Positions 14,499 to 23,384 of a stretch of DNA of 64,000 bases are shown one piece after another (the stretch's first letter is position 1; the number at the start of each line of letters is the position of its first letter). The stretch lies in the NCBI GenBank assembly GCA_965227945.1, contig CBDDGQ010000005.1:372001-436000 (forward strand), in the 5' to 3' direction. This stretch comes from Azorhizobium sp965227945. Its GTDB lineage: Bacteria; Pseudomonadota; Alphaproteobacteria; Rhizobiales; Xanthobacteraceae. Under the pieces are notes generated by a model. The model was not told where the DNA came from, made no database searches, and worked only from the letters and a program-made list of their open reading frames with translations. Both the position numbers and the translations under genes were made by a program.

Positions 14499-17400
14499 TC
14501 ACGCCACCGGCCCGGTGGTGGGCTCTATGTTGACAAGGAACGCCTTGAACTCCGGCGTCTCGATGTTCGCGTCGCCCACGAATGGGGTGAGCACATTGGC
14601 GCCGAAGCCTTTCTTGGCCGCGCCGACAAAGCCCCAATGGATGGGGATGCCCACCACATGCACCGTCTTGCCGTCGCAGATCAGCGGACGGATGCGCTTG
14701 GTGACATAGGCCTTGGCGAACACGGACCCTCGCTTCGACCACACCCGCACCCAGCCGGCATTGGCGATGGACTTCTCCTTCGCCAGTTCTTCCGAGATCT
14801 CCACGAAGAACTCCGGCTGCAACACCGCATTCACGTGGTTGTTCTTGGTCCAATAGTGGAAATGCTCGGTCAGACGATAGGAGGTCGCCGCATAGGGGAA
14901 CTCCTTCGAGGCCGGCTCCGCGAACTGGGCGAAGTCGTCCTTGAACACGCGGGCCACCGGATTGCCCCGGATCTTGGGGGCGATCACATTGACCACTGGG
15001 CTCTCGAACGGCTCGTAATGCACCGGGAACGGACCCTCGCGCATCATGCCCCGGGCGAACAGGCGCGAGACGCCTTCCGGGTTCATGATGAACGGACCCA
15101 CGTCCTGCGGCTTCGCCGTGGGGGCGATGTCGGGAACGTCGTATCCGGTCCACTTCGCCCCGTCCCACCACAGCAGCTTGCGGGTGTCATCCCATGGCTT
15201 GCCATTGATGTCGGCGGAGGCGCGATTGTAGATGATGCGGCGGTTCGCCGGCCAGGCGAACGCCCACTTCAGATAGGCGCCGGTATTGTCGGGATCGGAA
15301 TTGTCCCGGCGCGCCATCATGTTGCCGGCCTCGGTGAAGGAGCCGGAATAGATCCAGTTCCCGCAGGCGGTGGTGCCGTCGTCGCGCAGCACGCCGAAGT
15401 TCGGCAGCTGCTTGCCGGCTTCCAGCAGCTTCTTGGTCGGATCGTTGGGATCCGCCACGTCGGCCACCACATAGCCGTTCATTTCCTTGGTCAGCTCTTC
15501 CGGCGTCGGCTCGTTCGGGTCCTTGTAGGGCCAGTAGAGATTGACGATCGGATCGGGGAAGGCGCCGCCTTCCTTCTTGTAGAGCTCTTTGATCCGCATA
15601 TGGATCTGCGCCATGATCCAGGCGTCGGTCCGCGCCTCGCCCGGAGGCGAGCCGGCGGCCCAATGCCACTGCAGCCAGCGGCCGGAATTCACCAGCGAAC
15701 CCTCATCCTCCGCAAAGCAGGTGGTGGGCAGCTGGATGACTTCGGTCTGGATCTTGGCGCTGTCCGCGGGATTGTAGACCCCGTGGTTTTCCCAGAAGCG
15801 GGCGGTCTCGGTCTGCAGCGGGTCCATGATGACCAGCAGCTTGAGCTTGCCCAAGGCATCGGCCAGCTTGGCCTTGTTGGGGAACGCCTGCAGGGGGTTG
15901 AAGCCCTGGCACATATAGACGTTCACCTTGCCCTGCTTCATCAGCTCGAAGGCCCGCAGGATGTCGTAGGCCGGCACGTCGAGCTTCGGCAGCCAGTCGA
16001 AGGCGAAGTTGTTCTCCGCCGTCGCCGCCGGGCCCCACATGGACTTCAGGAAGCTCACCATGAACTTCTTGTAGTTCTGCCAGTAGCTCATCTGGTTCGG
16101 CCGCAGCGGCTTGAAGCCACGGCTCGACATATAGGTGGCGAAATCCGGCTCGCGGTCGGTGGGCAGGGTCAGATAGCCCGGGATCATGTTGGACATGAGC
16201 CCGATGTCGGTCAGCCCCTGGATGTTGGAATGGCCGCGCAGCGCATTCATGCCGCCGCCCCGCACGCCGATATTGCCCAGGATGAGCTGGAGCATCGCCA
16301 TGGTGCGGATGTTCTGGGAGCCCTTGGAATGCTGGGTCCAGCCAAGCGCATACATGGAGGTCATGGTCTTGGTGGGAGTCGAACACTCGCCGATCATCGC
16401 CGCCACCTTCAGGAACTTGTCCTTCGGCGTGCCGGTGATCCGCTCGACCATTTCGGGCGTGTATTGGGCGACGTGTTCCTTCAGCAGGTTCCAGACGCAA
16501 CGGGGATCCTGGAGCGTCTCGTCCACCATGGCATAGCCATCGGGGCCAATCTGATAGTCCCAGGTGGTGCGATTATAGTCGCGCTTTTCCTCGTCATAGC
16601 CGGTGAACAGGCCGTCCTTATAGGCAAAGCCTTCCTTCACGATGTAGGTCGCGTTGGTGAAGGCCTTCAGATAGTCCCACTGCACCTTGTTGTTGAGCAT
16701 GCAGTAATTGATGACGCCCAGCAGGAAGGCGATGTCCGAGCCCTGCCGGATCGGCGCGTAATAGTCCGCCACCGCCGCCGAGCGCGTGAAGCGCGGATCG
16801 ACCACGACAAGCTTCGCACCGCGGGTGGCTTTCGCCTCCACGACCCATTTAAAACCGCAAGGATGCGCTTCGGCGGCATTGCCGCCCATAATCACGACGA
16901 GGTCCGTGTTCCGAATGTCGGTCCACGAATTGGTCATCGCGCCACGGCCAAAAGTTGGGCCCAAACTGGACACCGTGGGGCCGTGTCAAACCCGCGCTTG
17001 GTTGTCGAACATCACCATGCCGAGGCTGCGCACCGCCTTATAGGTGGCGAATGCGGTCTCGTTGGTTGTGGCAGAGGCGGCCAGGAAGCCGGTGGTGGTC
17101 CACCGATTCACCGTCACGCCGTCGGCATTCTTGGCGATGAAATTCTTGTCGCGATCGTCCTTCATGACGCGCGCGATCTTGTTCAGCGCCTCGTCCCAGC
17201 TCACCGGCTCGAATTTGTCCGAGCCCGGGCGGCGGATCATGGGCTGCGTGAGCCGGCTCTCGGACTTCACGATGTCCAGCAGAGCGGCGCCCTTCGGGCA
17301 CAAAGTGCCGCGATTGGTGGGATGGTCCACGTCACCCTCGATATGGGTGATGTTGGCCTTCTCGCCCTTCTTCAGGTCGCCCTTGGAGTAGATGATGATA

Positions 17401-17585
17401 CCGCAGGCGACAGAACAATAGGTGCAGGTGTTGCGTGTCTCGGTGGTGTTGAACAGCTTGAAGGGGCGAATCGAATCCGCATACGCCTCTTCAAGGCCCC
17501 CGAAGCCCAAGGCTCCGAGCGTCGTACCCGCGAGACCCGCACCCGCCGTTCCTAAGAACTGGCGCCGCGAGAGCTCCATATTCAT
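14499..17585 (-). CDS. fdoG: Selenocysteine-containing formate dehydrogenase alpha subunit (FdoG/FdnG), UGA read as Sec
   Basis: This molybdenum bis-MGD enzyme oxidises formate to CO2 in the periplasm and feeds electrons to FdoH. Two adjoining frames (16986-17585 and 14499-16985) are in phase and separated by one TGA at 16986-16988, the exact position of Sec in E. coli FdnG/FdoG (NQARV-Sec-HGPTV); it is Sec200 here. The full product is 1028 residues. A Tat signal is at the start (LSRRQFLGTAGAG), and a [4Fe-4S] group at Cys54, Cys57, Cys61 and Cys96. Later blocks MGGNAAEAHP, DPRFTRSAAVADYYAPIR and RLTEHFHYWT fit the family. GGAGGG stands 8 bases before the ATG. Automatic callers tend to split this gene into two. 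Confidence 0.97.
16943..16988 (-). promoter_or_regulatory. Bacterial SECIS element in fdoG
   Basis: Directly after the UGA, CACGGCC (16979-16985) pairs perfectly with GGCCGTG (16943-16949), and an apical stem UCCA/UGGG (16960-16970) closes a small loop GUU. This matches the E. coli fdnG/fdhF layout, in which SelB binds the apical loop about 20 bases after UGA. The sequence is also protein-coding. Its presence confirms recoding. Confidence 0.88.
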
Positions 17586-18081
17586 CGAAGTTTCCCTCCG
17601 ACCGATTGCCCCCTACGGGGGACCTGGAACGGGTCGCGGCCATCCGCCTCGACCTGCATTCCGGCTCAATGGCGAAGCTATTTTGGAACTGGAACCATGT
17701 CAAACTGAAGATAAACCCAAGAGCGTGAGCGGGAAATGAGCGCTCTCCTCCTGTCACTCTCCAGTCAATCCGGTTTGCTTCCGTATTGGAAGCAAAGAAA
17801 AGAATCCGTGACTTCGCAAGCGCGATACAGAATTGCTGCATCGCGAAAGGCATCACAGTCTCGTGTGGTTGACCCTGGGCGCAGCCCCAGCGTATTTTGA
17901 CTGCGTGACGCTGCGCGCAGCTCCCGCGTGCCGGGGCTCCACTTCTCCCAACCCAGCGGTTTTCGCCAGCTACGCGGAGCCGATGAGCGGTTGCGCACTT
18001 TTTTTCGCAGCAGCGCTCAAGCTTGGCCGCTCATCAGCGTGCGAATGCGATACGGCCCTCTGGCTTTCAGCCCTCGTCCAC
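17586..18081. other. Divergent intergenic region between fdoG and the thioredoxin-like gene
   Basis: This gap of 496 bases is less GC-rich than its surroundings, especially 17690-17830. It holds the candidate fdoG promoter and presumably control sites for both directions. Short frames on both strands across it lack family features. Apart from the promoter no defined motif was found. Confidence 0.5.
17675..17703 (-). promoter_or_regulatory. Candidate fdoG promoter
   Basis: On the minus strand a perfect TTGACA (17698-17703) is followed after 17 bases by TAGCTT (17675-17680), giving a leader of about 80 bases to fdoG. The -10 is weak. No FNR, NarL or sigma-54 site was recognised nearby. Confidence 0.4.
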
Positions 18082-18843
18082 ATGTATGTCGCCCTCCGCA
18101 GGAGGCGCTTGCGGCGCGGACTGGCGGCCGGACTTGGCCTGGCGGTGGCGCTTGGCCTCCCGACGACCGCTTTGTCCGCCGGTGGCCCCGCTGGCGAGCA
18201 GACCCAGACGGCCCCCGCGCTTGAGCCCGACGCCACCCCCTCGAGTCCCACTGGCGTGTTGCTGCCCTACAGCGTGGCGACCCCGCCCGTCGTTGTCCTC
18301 CCCGTTCTGGATGGGCCGGTGTTCGATCTGGGTCGCCTGCGCGGCGAGGTGGTGCTGGTGCATGTCTTCGCCACCTGGTGCGAGCCGTGCCGGGAGGAAT
18401 TGCCGGCCCTGTCGCGGCTGGCGGAGCGCTATGCCGGTCGCCTGACGGTGATCGGCATCGATGTGGGCGAGGTGGATGTGCGTGTGCGTCGCTTTTTCGC
18501 CGAGCTGCCGGTCAGCTTTCCCATCCTTTTGGATCGGGATCGTGCCGTGAGCCGCGCCTGGTCCGTGTCGGCGCTGCCCACGACCTTCGTCCTGGATCGC
18601 GCCCTGGTGCCGCGTCTGCGCGCGGTGGGGGATGTGGCCTGGGATGCCCCCGACACAGAAGCGCGGCTGGCCCTTGTCCTCGCATCCGCGGCCTCCCGCG
18701 GTCCCGCCGCGTCGGAGGGGCCGCCCCGCGCCTCTTCCTCAACCGGCGCCGTTGCTGGCGCCTTCGCCTCCGTCCTGGTCCCGCCGGTGGGGCGGGCCGG
18801 TCCCCTGTCTGATGTCATTCCCCTTGGAGGGCCTTTCCGATGA
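18082..18843 (+). CDS. TlpA-like thioredoxin-fold protein, exported
   Basis: This 253-residue protein has an Arg-rich N-terminus and hydrophobic segment (RRRRLRRGLAAGLGLAVALGLP), then a thioredoxin fold with active site ATWCEPCREEL and the cis-proline region SALPTTFVLD. It resembles TlpA/ResA-type disulfide reductases that work outside the inner membrane on cytochrome c or other thiols. The C-terminal 60 residues are low-complexity Ala/Ser/Pro. The ATG at 18082 was chosen because it places the signal sequence at the start; the frame is open further up to 17833. Its stop overlaps the next gene by ATGA. Confidence 0.75.
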   Translation: MYVALRRRRLRRGLAAGLGLAVALGLPTTALSAGGPAGEQTQTAPALEPDATPSSPTGVLLPYSVATPPVVVLPVLDGPVFDLGRLRGEVVLVHVFATWCEPCREELPALSRLAERYAGRLTVIGIDVGEVDVRVRRFFAELPVSFPILLDRDRAVSRAWSVSALPTTFVLDRALVPRLRAVGDVAWDAPDTEARLALVLASAASRGPAASEGPPRASSSTGAVAGAFASVLVPPVGRAGPLSDVIPLGGPFR

Positions 18844-19946
18844 TCAGCCGTCGCCATCTTCTCTGTGCCGGTGCCGCCGCCACCTTGCTGCCGGGCCTCG
18901 CCCGCGCCCAGGGCACGGCTGCGCCCGACGCCACCTTCGCGCCTGCACCTGGGGCATGGCGCACCTTTCAGGTGGTGACCCGGCTGGAGATCGCCCAGCC
19001 CGCCGGCGCCACCCAGGCGTGGGTGCCGCTGCCGGTGTTCGCTGCCCAGGATTGGTTCAAGCCGCTCGGCAACACCTGGACCACCAACGCCGCCTCGGTC
19101 GAGAGCATCACCGATGCCCAGGGCGCGGAAATGCTGCACGTCCGCTGGGCCGCTGGCGAGGCCCCGCCGGTGGTGGAGGTGACCAGCCGGGTGTCCACCC
19201 GCGATCGCGCCGTGGACCTCAGCAAGCCGGGCAACGCCGCGCCGCTCGCCGCCGAGGAGCGCGCCAAATATCTCGCGGCCGCCGACCTCATTCCGGTGGA
19301 CGGGATCGTCAAGACCACCTCCGACAAGATCACCGCTGGCAAGGAGGGCGATCTCGCCAAGACCCGGGCCATCTATGAATGGGTGGTGGAGAACACCTTC
19401 CGCAATGCGGCCACCCGCGGCTGCGGCAGCGGCGACGTGGCTGCCATGCTGGAAAGCGGCACGCTGGGCGGCAAGTGCGCGGATCTCAACGCGCTGTTCG
19501 TCGGCCTGGTACGGGCGGCGGGCATTCCGGCGCGCGACATCTATGGCGTGCGGGTGGCGCCGTCGAAATTCGGCTACAAGAGCCTGGGCGCCAATTCCGA
19601 CATCATCACCAAGGCCCAGCATTGCCGCGCCGAGGTCTATCTGTCCGGCTTCGGGTGGGTGCCCACGGATCCCGCCGACGTGCGCAAGGTCATGCTGGAG
19701 GAGCCGCCGGGCAAGCTGGTCATCGACGACGGCAAGGTGAAGGCCGCCCGCGCCGCCCTGTTCGGGTCGTGGGAAGGCAATTGGCTGGCCTACAACACCG
19801 CCCATGACGTCGCCCTGCCGGGCTCCAGCGGGCCGAAACTGGCCTTTCTCATGTACCCGCAGGCGGAGACGGTGGCGGGGCGCCTGGATTGCCTGGATCC
19901 CGACACCTTCAAATACACCCTGCGCTCCGCCGAGCTGTCGGCCTGA
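18840..19946 (+). CDS. Exported transglutaminase-like cysteine protease-fold protein
   Basis: This 368-residue protein starts with a Tat-like signal (ISRRHLLCAGAAATLLPGLARAQ). The N-terminal part is a beta-rich domain, followed by a transglutaminase core with the triad visible as GGKCADLNALFVGLVRAAGIPAR (Cys), QHCRAEVYL (His) and VPTDPADV (Asp). Family members act as proteases or amide-bond enzymes; the substrate is unknown. It is co-translated with the TlpA-like gene by a 4-base overlap, so both products may act together outside the inner membrane. A strong hairpin follows. Confidence 0.85.
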   Translation: MISRRHLLCAGAAATLLPGLARAQGTAAPDATFAPAPGAWRTFQVVTRLEIAQPAGATQAWVPLPVFAAQDWFKPLGNTWTTNAASVESITDAQGAEMLHVRWAAGEAPPVVEVTSRVSTRDRAVDLSKPGNAAPLAAEERAKYLAAADLIPVDGIVKTTSDKITAGKEGDLAKTRAIYEWVVENTFRNAATRGCGSGDVAAMLESGTLGGKCADLNALFVGLVRAAGIPARDIYGVRVAPSKFGYKSLGANSDIITKAQHCRAEVYLSGFGWVPTDPADVRKVMLEEPPGKLVIDDGKVKAARAALFGSWEGNWLAYNTAHDVALPGSSGPKLAFLMYPQAETVAGRLDCLDPDTFKYTLRSAELSA

Positions 19947-19950
19947 CCTT

Positions 19951-19982
19951 GTGCGCGGACAGGCCCTGGTCTGTCCGCGCAC
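19951..19982 (+). terminator. Strong hairpin between transglutaminase gene and selD
   Basis: A perfect 12-bp stem GTGCGCGGACAG/CTGTCCGCGCAC with an 8-base loop begins 4 bases after the transglutaminase stop and ends 45 bases before selD. The tail is only TTCCCTG, so termination may be partial. Confidence 0.55.
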
Positions 19983-20027
19983 TTCCCTGATCTGTTGTCC
20001 CCGATCTGTCTCTCACCGAGTGCCGTC

Positions 20028-21074
20028 ATGACCGATCTGCCCTTCCGCCTCACCAGCCTCGCCCATGGCGGCGGCTGCGGTTGCAAGCTGGCGCCCGCCG
20101 TCCTTCAAGAATTGCTCGCAGGCGCCCCGGCGGCGCAGCCTTATGCCCAATTGCTGGTGGGCACCGAGACCGGCGATGATGCGGCGGTGTGGGACCTGGA
20201 TGGCGACACCTGCATCGTCGCCACCACCGACTTCTTCATGCCGGTGGTGGACGATCCCGACCATTTCGGCCGGATCGCCGCCACCAATGCCATCTCGGAT
20301 GTCTATGCCATGGGCGGGACGCCGATCTTCGCCTTGGCCATCCTCGGCATGCCATTGGGAAAGGTGGACACCAGCCTGGTCCGGGCCATCCTGCAGGGGG
20401 GCAGTGCCGTGTGCGCGGCGGCGGGCATTCCGGTCGCCGGCGGCCATTCCATCGACAGCATGGAGCCCATCTACGGCCTCGCCGTCATCGGCACGGTGAA
20501 GAAGAGCCAGATCCGGCGCAATTCCGATGCACAGGCGGGCGATGCGCTGATCCTCACCAAGGCGGTGGGGGTGGGCGTCTATTCCGCCGCCTTCAAGAAG
20601 GAGGCGCTCTCCCCGGATGCCTATGAGGAGATGATCGCCTCCACCACCTTGCTCAATCGCGTGGGCAGCGTGCTGGCGCGCGATCCGGCCGTGCATGCCA
20701 TGACCGATGTGACCGGCTTCGGCGTGCTTGGCCATGCCCTGGAAATGGCCCGCGGCTCCGGCCTTGGCCTGTCCATCGAGATGGCGCGTCTGCCGGTGAT
20801 GACCCATGCGGAGGCCTTGGTGCGCCAGGGCTTCGTGACCGGGGCGTCGGGGCGAAACTGGGCGAGTTACAGCGATGGTGTGACGTTGGACCCCAGCCTG
20901 TCCGACTGGCAGCGCCACTTGCTGACCGACCCCCAGACCTCCGGCGGCCTGCTTGTCTCCTGTGCGCCGGACGCCGCCGACCGGCTGGTGTCCGAGATCG
21001 TCGAGGCCGGCTATCCCGCCGCCCGGCGCATCGGCGCCGTGGCTGCCGGCCACGTGGGTGTCCATGTGATCTAA
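20028..21074 (+). CDS. selD: Selenide, water dikinase (selenophosphate synthetase)
   Basis: SelD makes selenophosphate from selenide and ATP, the selenium donor for SelA (and for 2-selenouridine if SelU is present). The 348-residue product has the N-terminal HGGGCGCKLAP loop with Cys17 and Lys20 at the same positions as in E. coli; the catalytic residue is thus Cys and not Sec. Further AIR-synthase-type blocks are DDAAVWDLD, TTDFFMPVVDDP, AATNAISDVYAMGG, GGHSIDS and GLLVSC. It lies beside the fdo-sel region but on the other strand. No strong ribosome-binding site precedes the ATG. Confidence 0.95.
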   Translation: MTDLPFRLTSLAHGGGCGCKLAPAVLQELLAGAPAAQPYAQLLVGTETGDDAAVWDLDGDTCIVATTDFFMPVVDDPDHFGRIAATNAISDVYAMGGTPIFALAILGMPLGKVDTSLVRAILQGGSAVCAAAGIPVAGGHSIDSMEPIYGLAVIGTVKKSQIRRNSDAQAGDALILTKAVGVGVYSAAFKKEALSPDAYEEMIASTTLLNRVGSVLARDPAVHAMTDVTGFGVLGHALEMARGSGLGLSIEMARLPVMTHAEALVRQGFVTGASGRNWASYSDGVTLDPSLSDWQRHLLTDPQTSGGLLVSCAPDAADRLVSEIVEAGYPAARRIGAVAAGHVGVHVI

Positions 21075-21129
21075 CCCATCGGAACGGAACAGGGCCGGGC
21101 GCGTTCCTTCGCCAAACGGAGGATCTCAC

Positions 21130-21528
21130 ATGCGCGCACCTCGGCTCGCTTTCACCCCCCATACCGCGCTGCGATCCCCGCTGCCGGCGGTCGCCGGCCT
21201 GGGGCTGGCGGGTCTCTGGCTCCTTGGCGCGATTTCTACCGTCGCCTTGGCGCCGACAGGCGCGCAGGCGCAGCAGACTACGCCCACCTCCACCCAATGC
21301 GCGGAAGGCACGCAGGGCGCCTCCCACTCCGCCACGCCCCCTGCTCAAGGCAGCTCCTCGGGCACCGCCCCCGGCGGCAGCGGCTCCACGGGCTGGAGCG
21401 GCGGCACAGGCGGCTCCTATATCGGGACCTCCAACCACGCGGCAACGCCTGGCGCGGCCTCCGGGCAGCCTGAAACGGTCACCGGCGTCAATCCCGGCAA
21501 GGCCGAGACCCCGCCGAAGCCCTGCTAG
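21130..21528 (+). CDS. Secreted low-complexity Gly/Ser/Thr-rich protein
   Basis: This 132-residue product has a long signal-type N-terminus (GLGLAGLWLLGAISTVALAPTGAQAQ) and then a Gly/Ser/Thr/Pro-rich mature part without a recognised fold, ending in a C-terminal cysteine. A second cysteine near the mature N-terminus could form a disulfide. GGAGG stands 7 bases before the ATG. The stop TAG (21526-21528) lies inside the terminal repeat of a dispersed element, so the original C-terminus may have been changed. Function unknown. Confidence 0.6.
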   Translation: MRAPRLAFTPHTALRSPLPAVAGLGLAGLWLLGAISTVALAPTGAQAQQTTPTSTQCAEGTQGASHSATPPAQGSSSGTAPGGSGSTGWSGGTGGSYIGTSNHAATPGAASGQPETVTGVNPGKAETPPKPC

Positions 21529-21629
21529 AGCGTTTTCGAGCGAAGTGGATTCCGGTTCGCGTGAAGAAACGCGACAAAACAAATAGATAGAGGATTTCAC
21601 CGATTCGAAGAAACGGGGAAATGCTCTAG
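21525..21629. repeat. Dispersed intergenic repeat with inverted ends
   Basis: The 105-bp segment has inverted ends (CTAGAGCGTTTTC at left, reverse complement CTAGAGCATTTCC at right) and an inner part containing GCGAAGTGGATTCCGGTTCG and CGTGAAGAAACGCG. I recall closely similar sequences occurring many times between genes in Rhizobiales. It supplies the stop codons of both flanking convergent genes (TAG 21526-21528 on plus, TGA 21597-21599 on minus). Confidence 0.75.
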
Positions 21630-23258
21630 GGCCCTCGCGCCGGCGGTTTCCGTGCGGCACGACTCCGGCTGGAGCGACAGCGCGGTGCGGGCGGCGGCCA
21701 AAGCGGAGCCCGGGCCGCCTGAGACATCAATGGTGGTCCAGGTGATGCGCCCCAAATCGTAGGTGCCCTGCTGCCGGACCACGTCCGCCGTGGCGTCGGA
21801 GGCGTCATTGCGCCGGCAGTCCACGCGCGCTTCCAGGACCGCCATGGGCGCCACGAGCCAGAGCCCGGCAAAACTGGCGCCCGCAGTGGCGGCCACGGTG
21901 GCGATGGCTGCGCGCTCGTCGGGGCGGGCATGGACGGCATCCGCAATCACGCTCCAGTCGGCGCACAGCGTTAAGGCAGCGCGGTGGCGCAATTGGGCAT
22001 ACACCGCAGCGGTCGCGTCCGGCGTGTAGGCCACGGCGGGCAATCGGTCGGTCTCGGCCACGCCGGCCAGCGCCTTGCGGATGATGTCGCTGCGCAGGAT
22101 GACCGCGCCGGGCGGCGTCCCCAGGCCGGGGGCGAGGCTGGCGCCCAGGGTGCTCTTTCCCGTCCCAGACAATCCGCCCACCGCCACCAGACGAGCGGGC
22201 GACGGGCGCAGAAACGCAGCGGCGTCGCGAAAATATCCTTGCGCCTCCTCCACCGCGGCGCGCCGCCGATCGCCGGTCAATGGCGCTGCCGCGGCCGCCC
22301 CCACCATGGCGCGGACGCCGGCGCGGGCGGACAGAAAGAGCGGCAAGGCGGCGAGACCTTCAAAGGCCGCGTCCGCGTCCACCGCCCACAAATATCGATT
22401 GAGCACCGCATTCGCTTCGACCCGCAGGCCCCGCGCGCACAAATCCATCAGCAGAAAGGCAAGATCGTAGAGCACGTCGCAGGTGGCCAGCGCCGGGTTG
22501 AATTCGATGGCGTCGAACAGCACCGGATGACCATCGATCACCGCGATGTTCCGCAGATGCAGGTCTCCATGGCAGCGCCGCACCTGGCCCGCGACGCCCC
22601 GCCGCCGCAGCAGCGGGGCGCAGGCGGCAAGTGCTGCCCTGCTGGCTGCGGCCAGCGGCTCGGCCTCCTTCGGCGCAAACAGGTCCGGGGCGGCGGCAAA
22701 GGCTGCGGCGGTGTCGGCCAGGATCGTCTCCATGGCCGCCACCGGATCGAAGTTAGGCGCACAGCGCGGCGCGCGGGCATGGGCCGTGGCCACCACGCGG
22801 GCCAGTTCCGCCACCAGTTCGGGCGGCAGTCCGGAGGTTTCGGCCACCCGGTCCAAGGTCTGGCGTTCGTCGAAGCGCCGCATATGGACCACCCACTCCA
22901 CAACCTCGCCCGGCCCGCCAAGGCACAGGCGCCCGCCGGCCCGCACCACGGGCAAGATGCCCAGATAGAGTTGCGGCGCATTGGCGTGATTGACCGTGAT
23001 CTCGCCCGCGCAGGCGATCCGGCGCTTCTCCAAGGTGGAGAAATCCATGAACGGAAAGTCCACCGCCCGCTTCACCTTGTAGGCGTCCGGACCCACCAGG
23101 AAGACCACGGCCCCGTGCGTATCGATGCGGGTGATCGGCCCGCGGCCCCCATGGGTCTCAGGATCGGCGAGGGCAGCGAAGACGGCGGACTGGTCGGCCA
23201 CCACATGGTCGGCGCGCGGGGGCGCGCGCGGCGGGACGGGGAGGGCGGTCTCGGTCAT
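21597..23258 (-). CDS. Bifunctional APH-fold / P-loop kinase protein
   Basis: This 553-residue protein joins two kinase-like domains. The N-terminal part is of the aminoglycoside phosphotransferase/choline kinase fold (FLVGPDAYKVKRAVDFPFMD, then catalytic loop CHGDLHLRNIAVIDGHPVLFDAIEF). The C-terminal part is a P-loop NTPase of the AAA_33/zeta-toxin-like type with GGLSGTGKSTL. The combination is conserved in proteobacteria, often beside oxygen-limitation genes, but the substrate is unknown. The start ATG at 23258 was preferred over a GTG-like extension to 23294. The last dozen residues are coded by the repeat element. A perfect FNR-type box lies upstream. Confidence 0.85.
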   Translation of the reverse strand: MTETALPVPPRAPPRADHVVADQSAVFAALADPETHGGRGPITRIDTHGAVVFLVGPDAYKVKRAVDFPFMDFSTLEKRRIACAGEITVNHANAPQLYLGILPVVRAGGRLCLGGPGEVVEWVVHMRRFDERQTLDRVAETSGLPPELVAELARVVATAHARAPRCAPNFDPVAAMETILADTAAAFAAAPDLFAPKEAEPLAAASRAALAACAPLLRRRGVAGQVRRCHGDLHLRNIAVIDGHPVLFDAIEFNPALATCDVLYDLAFLLMDLCARGLRVEANAVLNRYLWAVDADAAFEGLAALPLFLSARAGVRAMVGAAAAAPLTGDRRRAAVEEAQGYFRDAAAFLRPSPARLVAVGGLSGTGKSTLGASLAPGLGTPPGAVILRSDIIRKALAGVAETDRLPAVAYTPDATAAVYAQLRHRAALTLCADWSVIADAVHARPDERAAIATVAATAGASFAGLWLVAPMAVLEARVDCRRNDASDATADVVRQQGTYDLGRITWTTIDVSGGPGSALAAARTALSLQPESCRTETAGARALEHFPVSSNR

Positions 23259-23339
23259 CGGGGCATGCTCGCAGCTGGCGCATGCGCCGTCCAATGTGGC
23301 GACGCCGCACGATCCAGCGCCAAAGTCGACGCCCTGCCG

Positions 23340-23353
23340 TTGATGCGGATCAA
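23340..23353. promoter_or_regulatory. FNR/FixK/Anr-type box
   Basis: TTGATGCGGATCAA is a perfect match to TTGAT-N4-ATCAA. Its centre is about 88 bases upstream of the kinase-fold gene start, which suits a class II promoter (-41.5) with a leader of about 45 bases. It lies 32 bases past nothing else but the histidine kinase 3' end, so the target is most likely the APH/P-loop gene. Confidence 0.6.
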
Positions 23354-23384
23354 GGGCGGGCGGCTTGGGCCCGCACCCGCGCGG

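Noticed and set aside
14268..17555. Very long plus-strand open frame (over 1000 codons) opposite fdoG
   Set aside because: It is the antisense shadow of a highly conserved gene in GC-rich DNA; its translation is His/Gly/Arg-rich without family features.
20028..20090. A possible Sec codon in selD (some SelD proteins are selenoproteins)
   Set aside because: The active-site loop reads GCGCK with Cys17 coded by TGC; no TGA is present.
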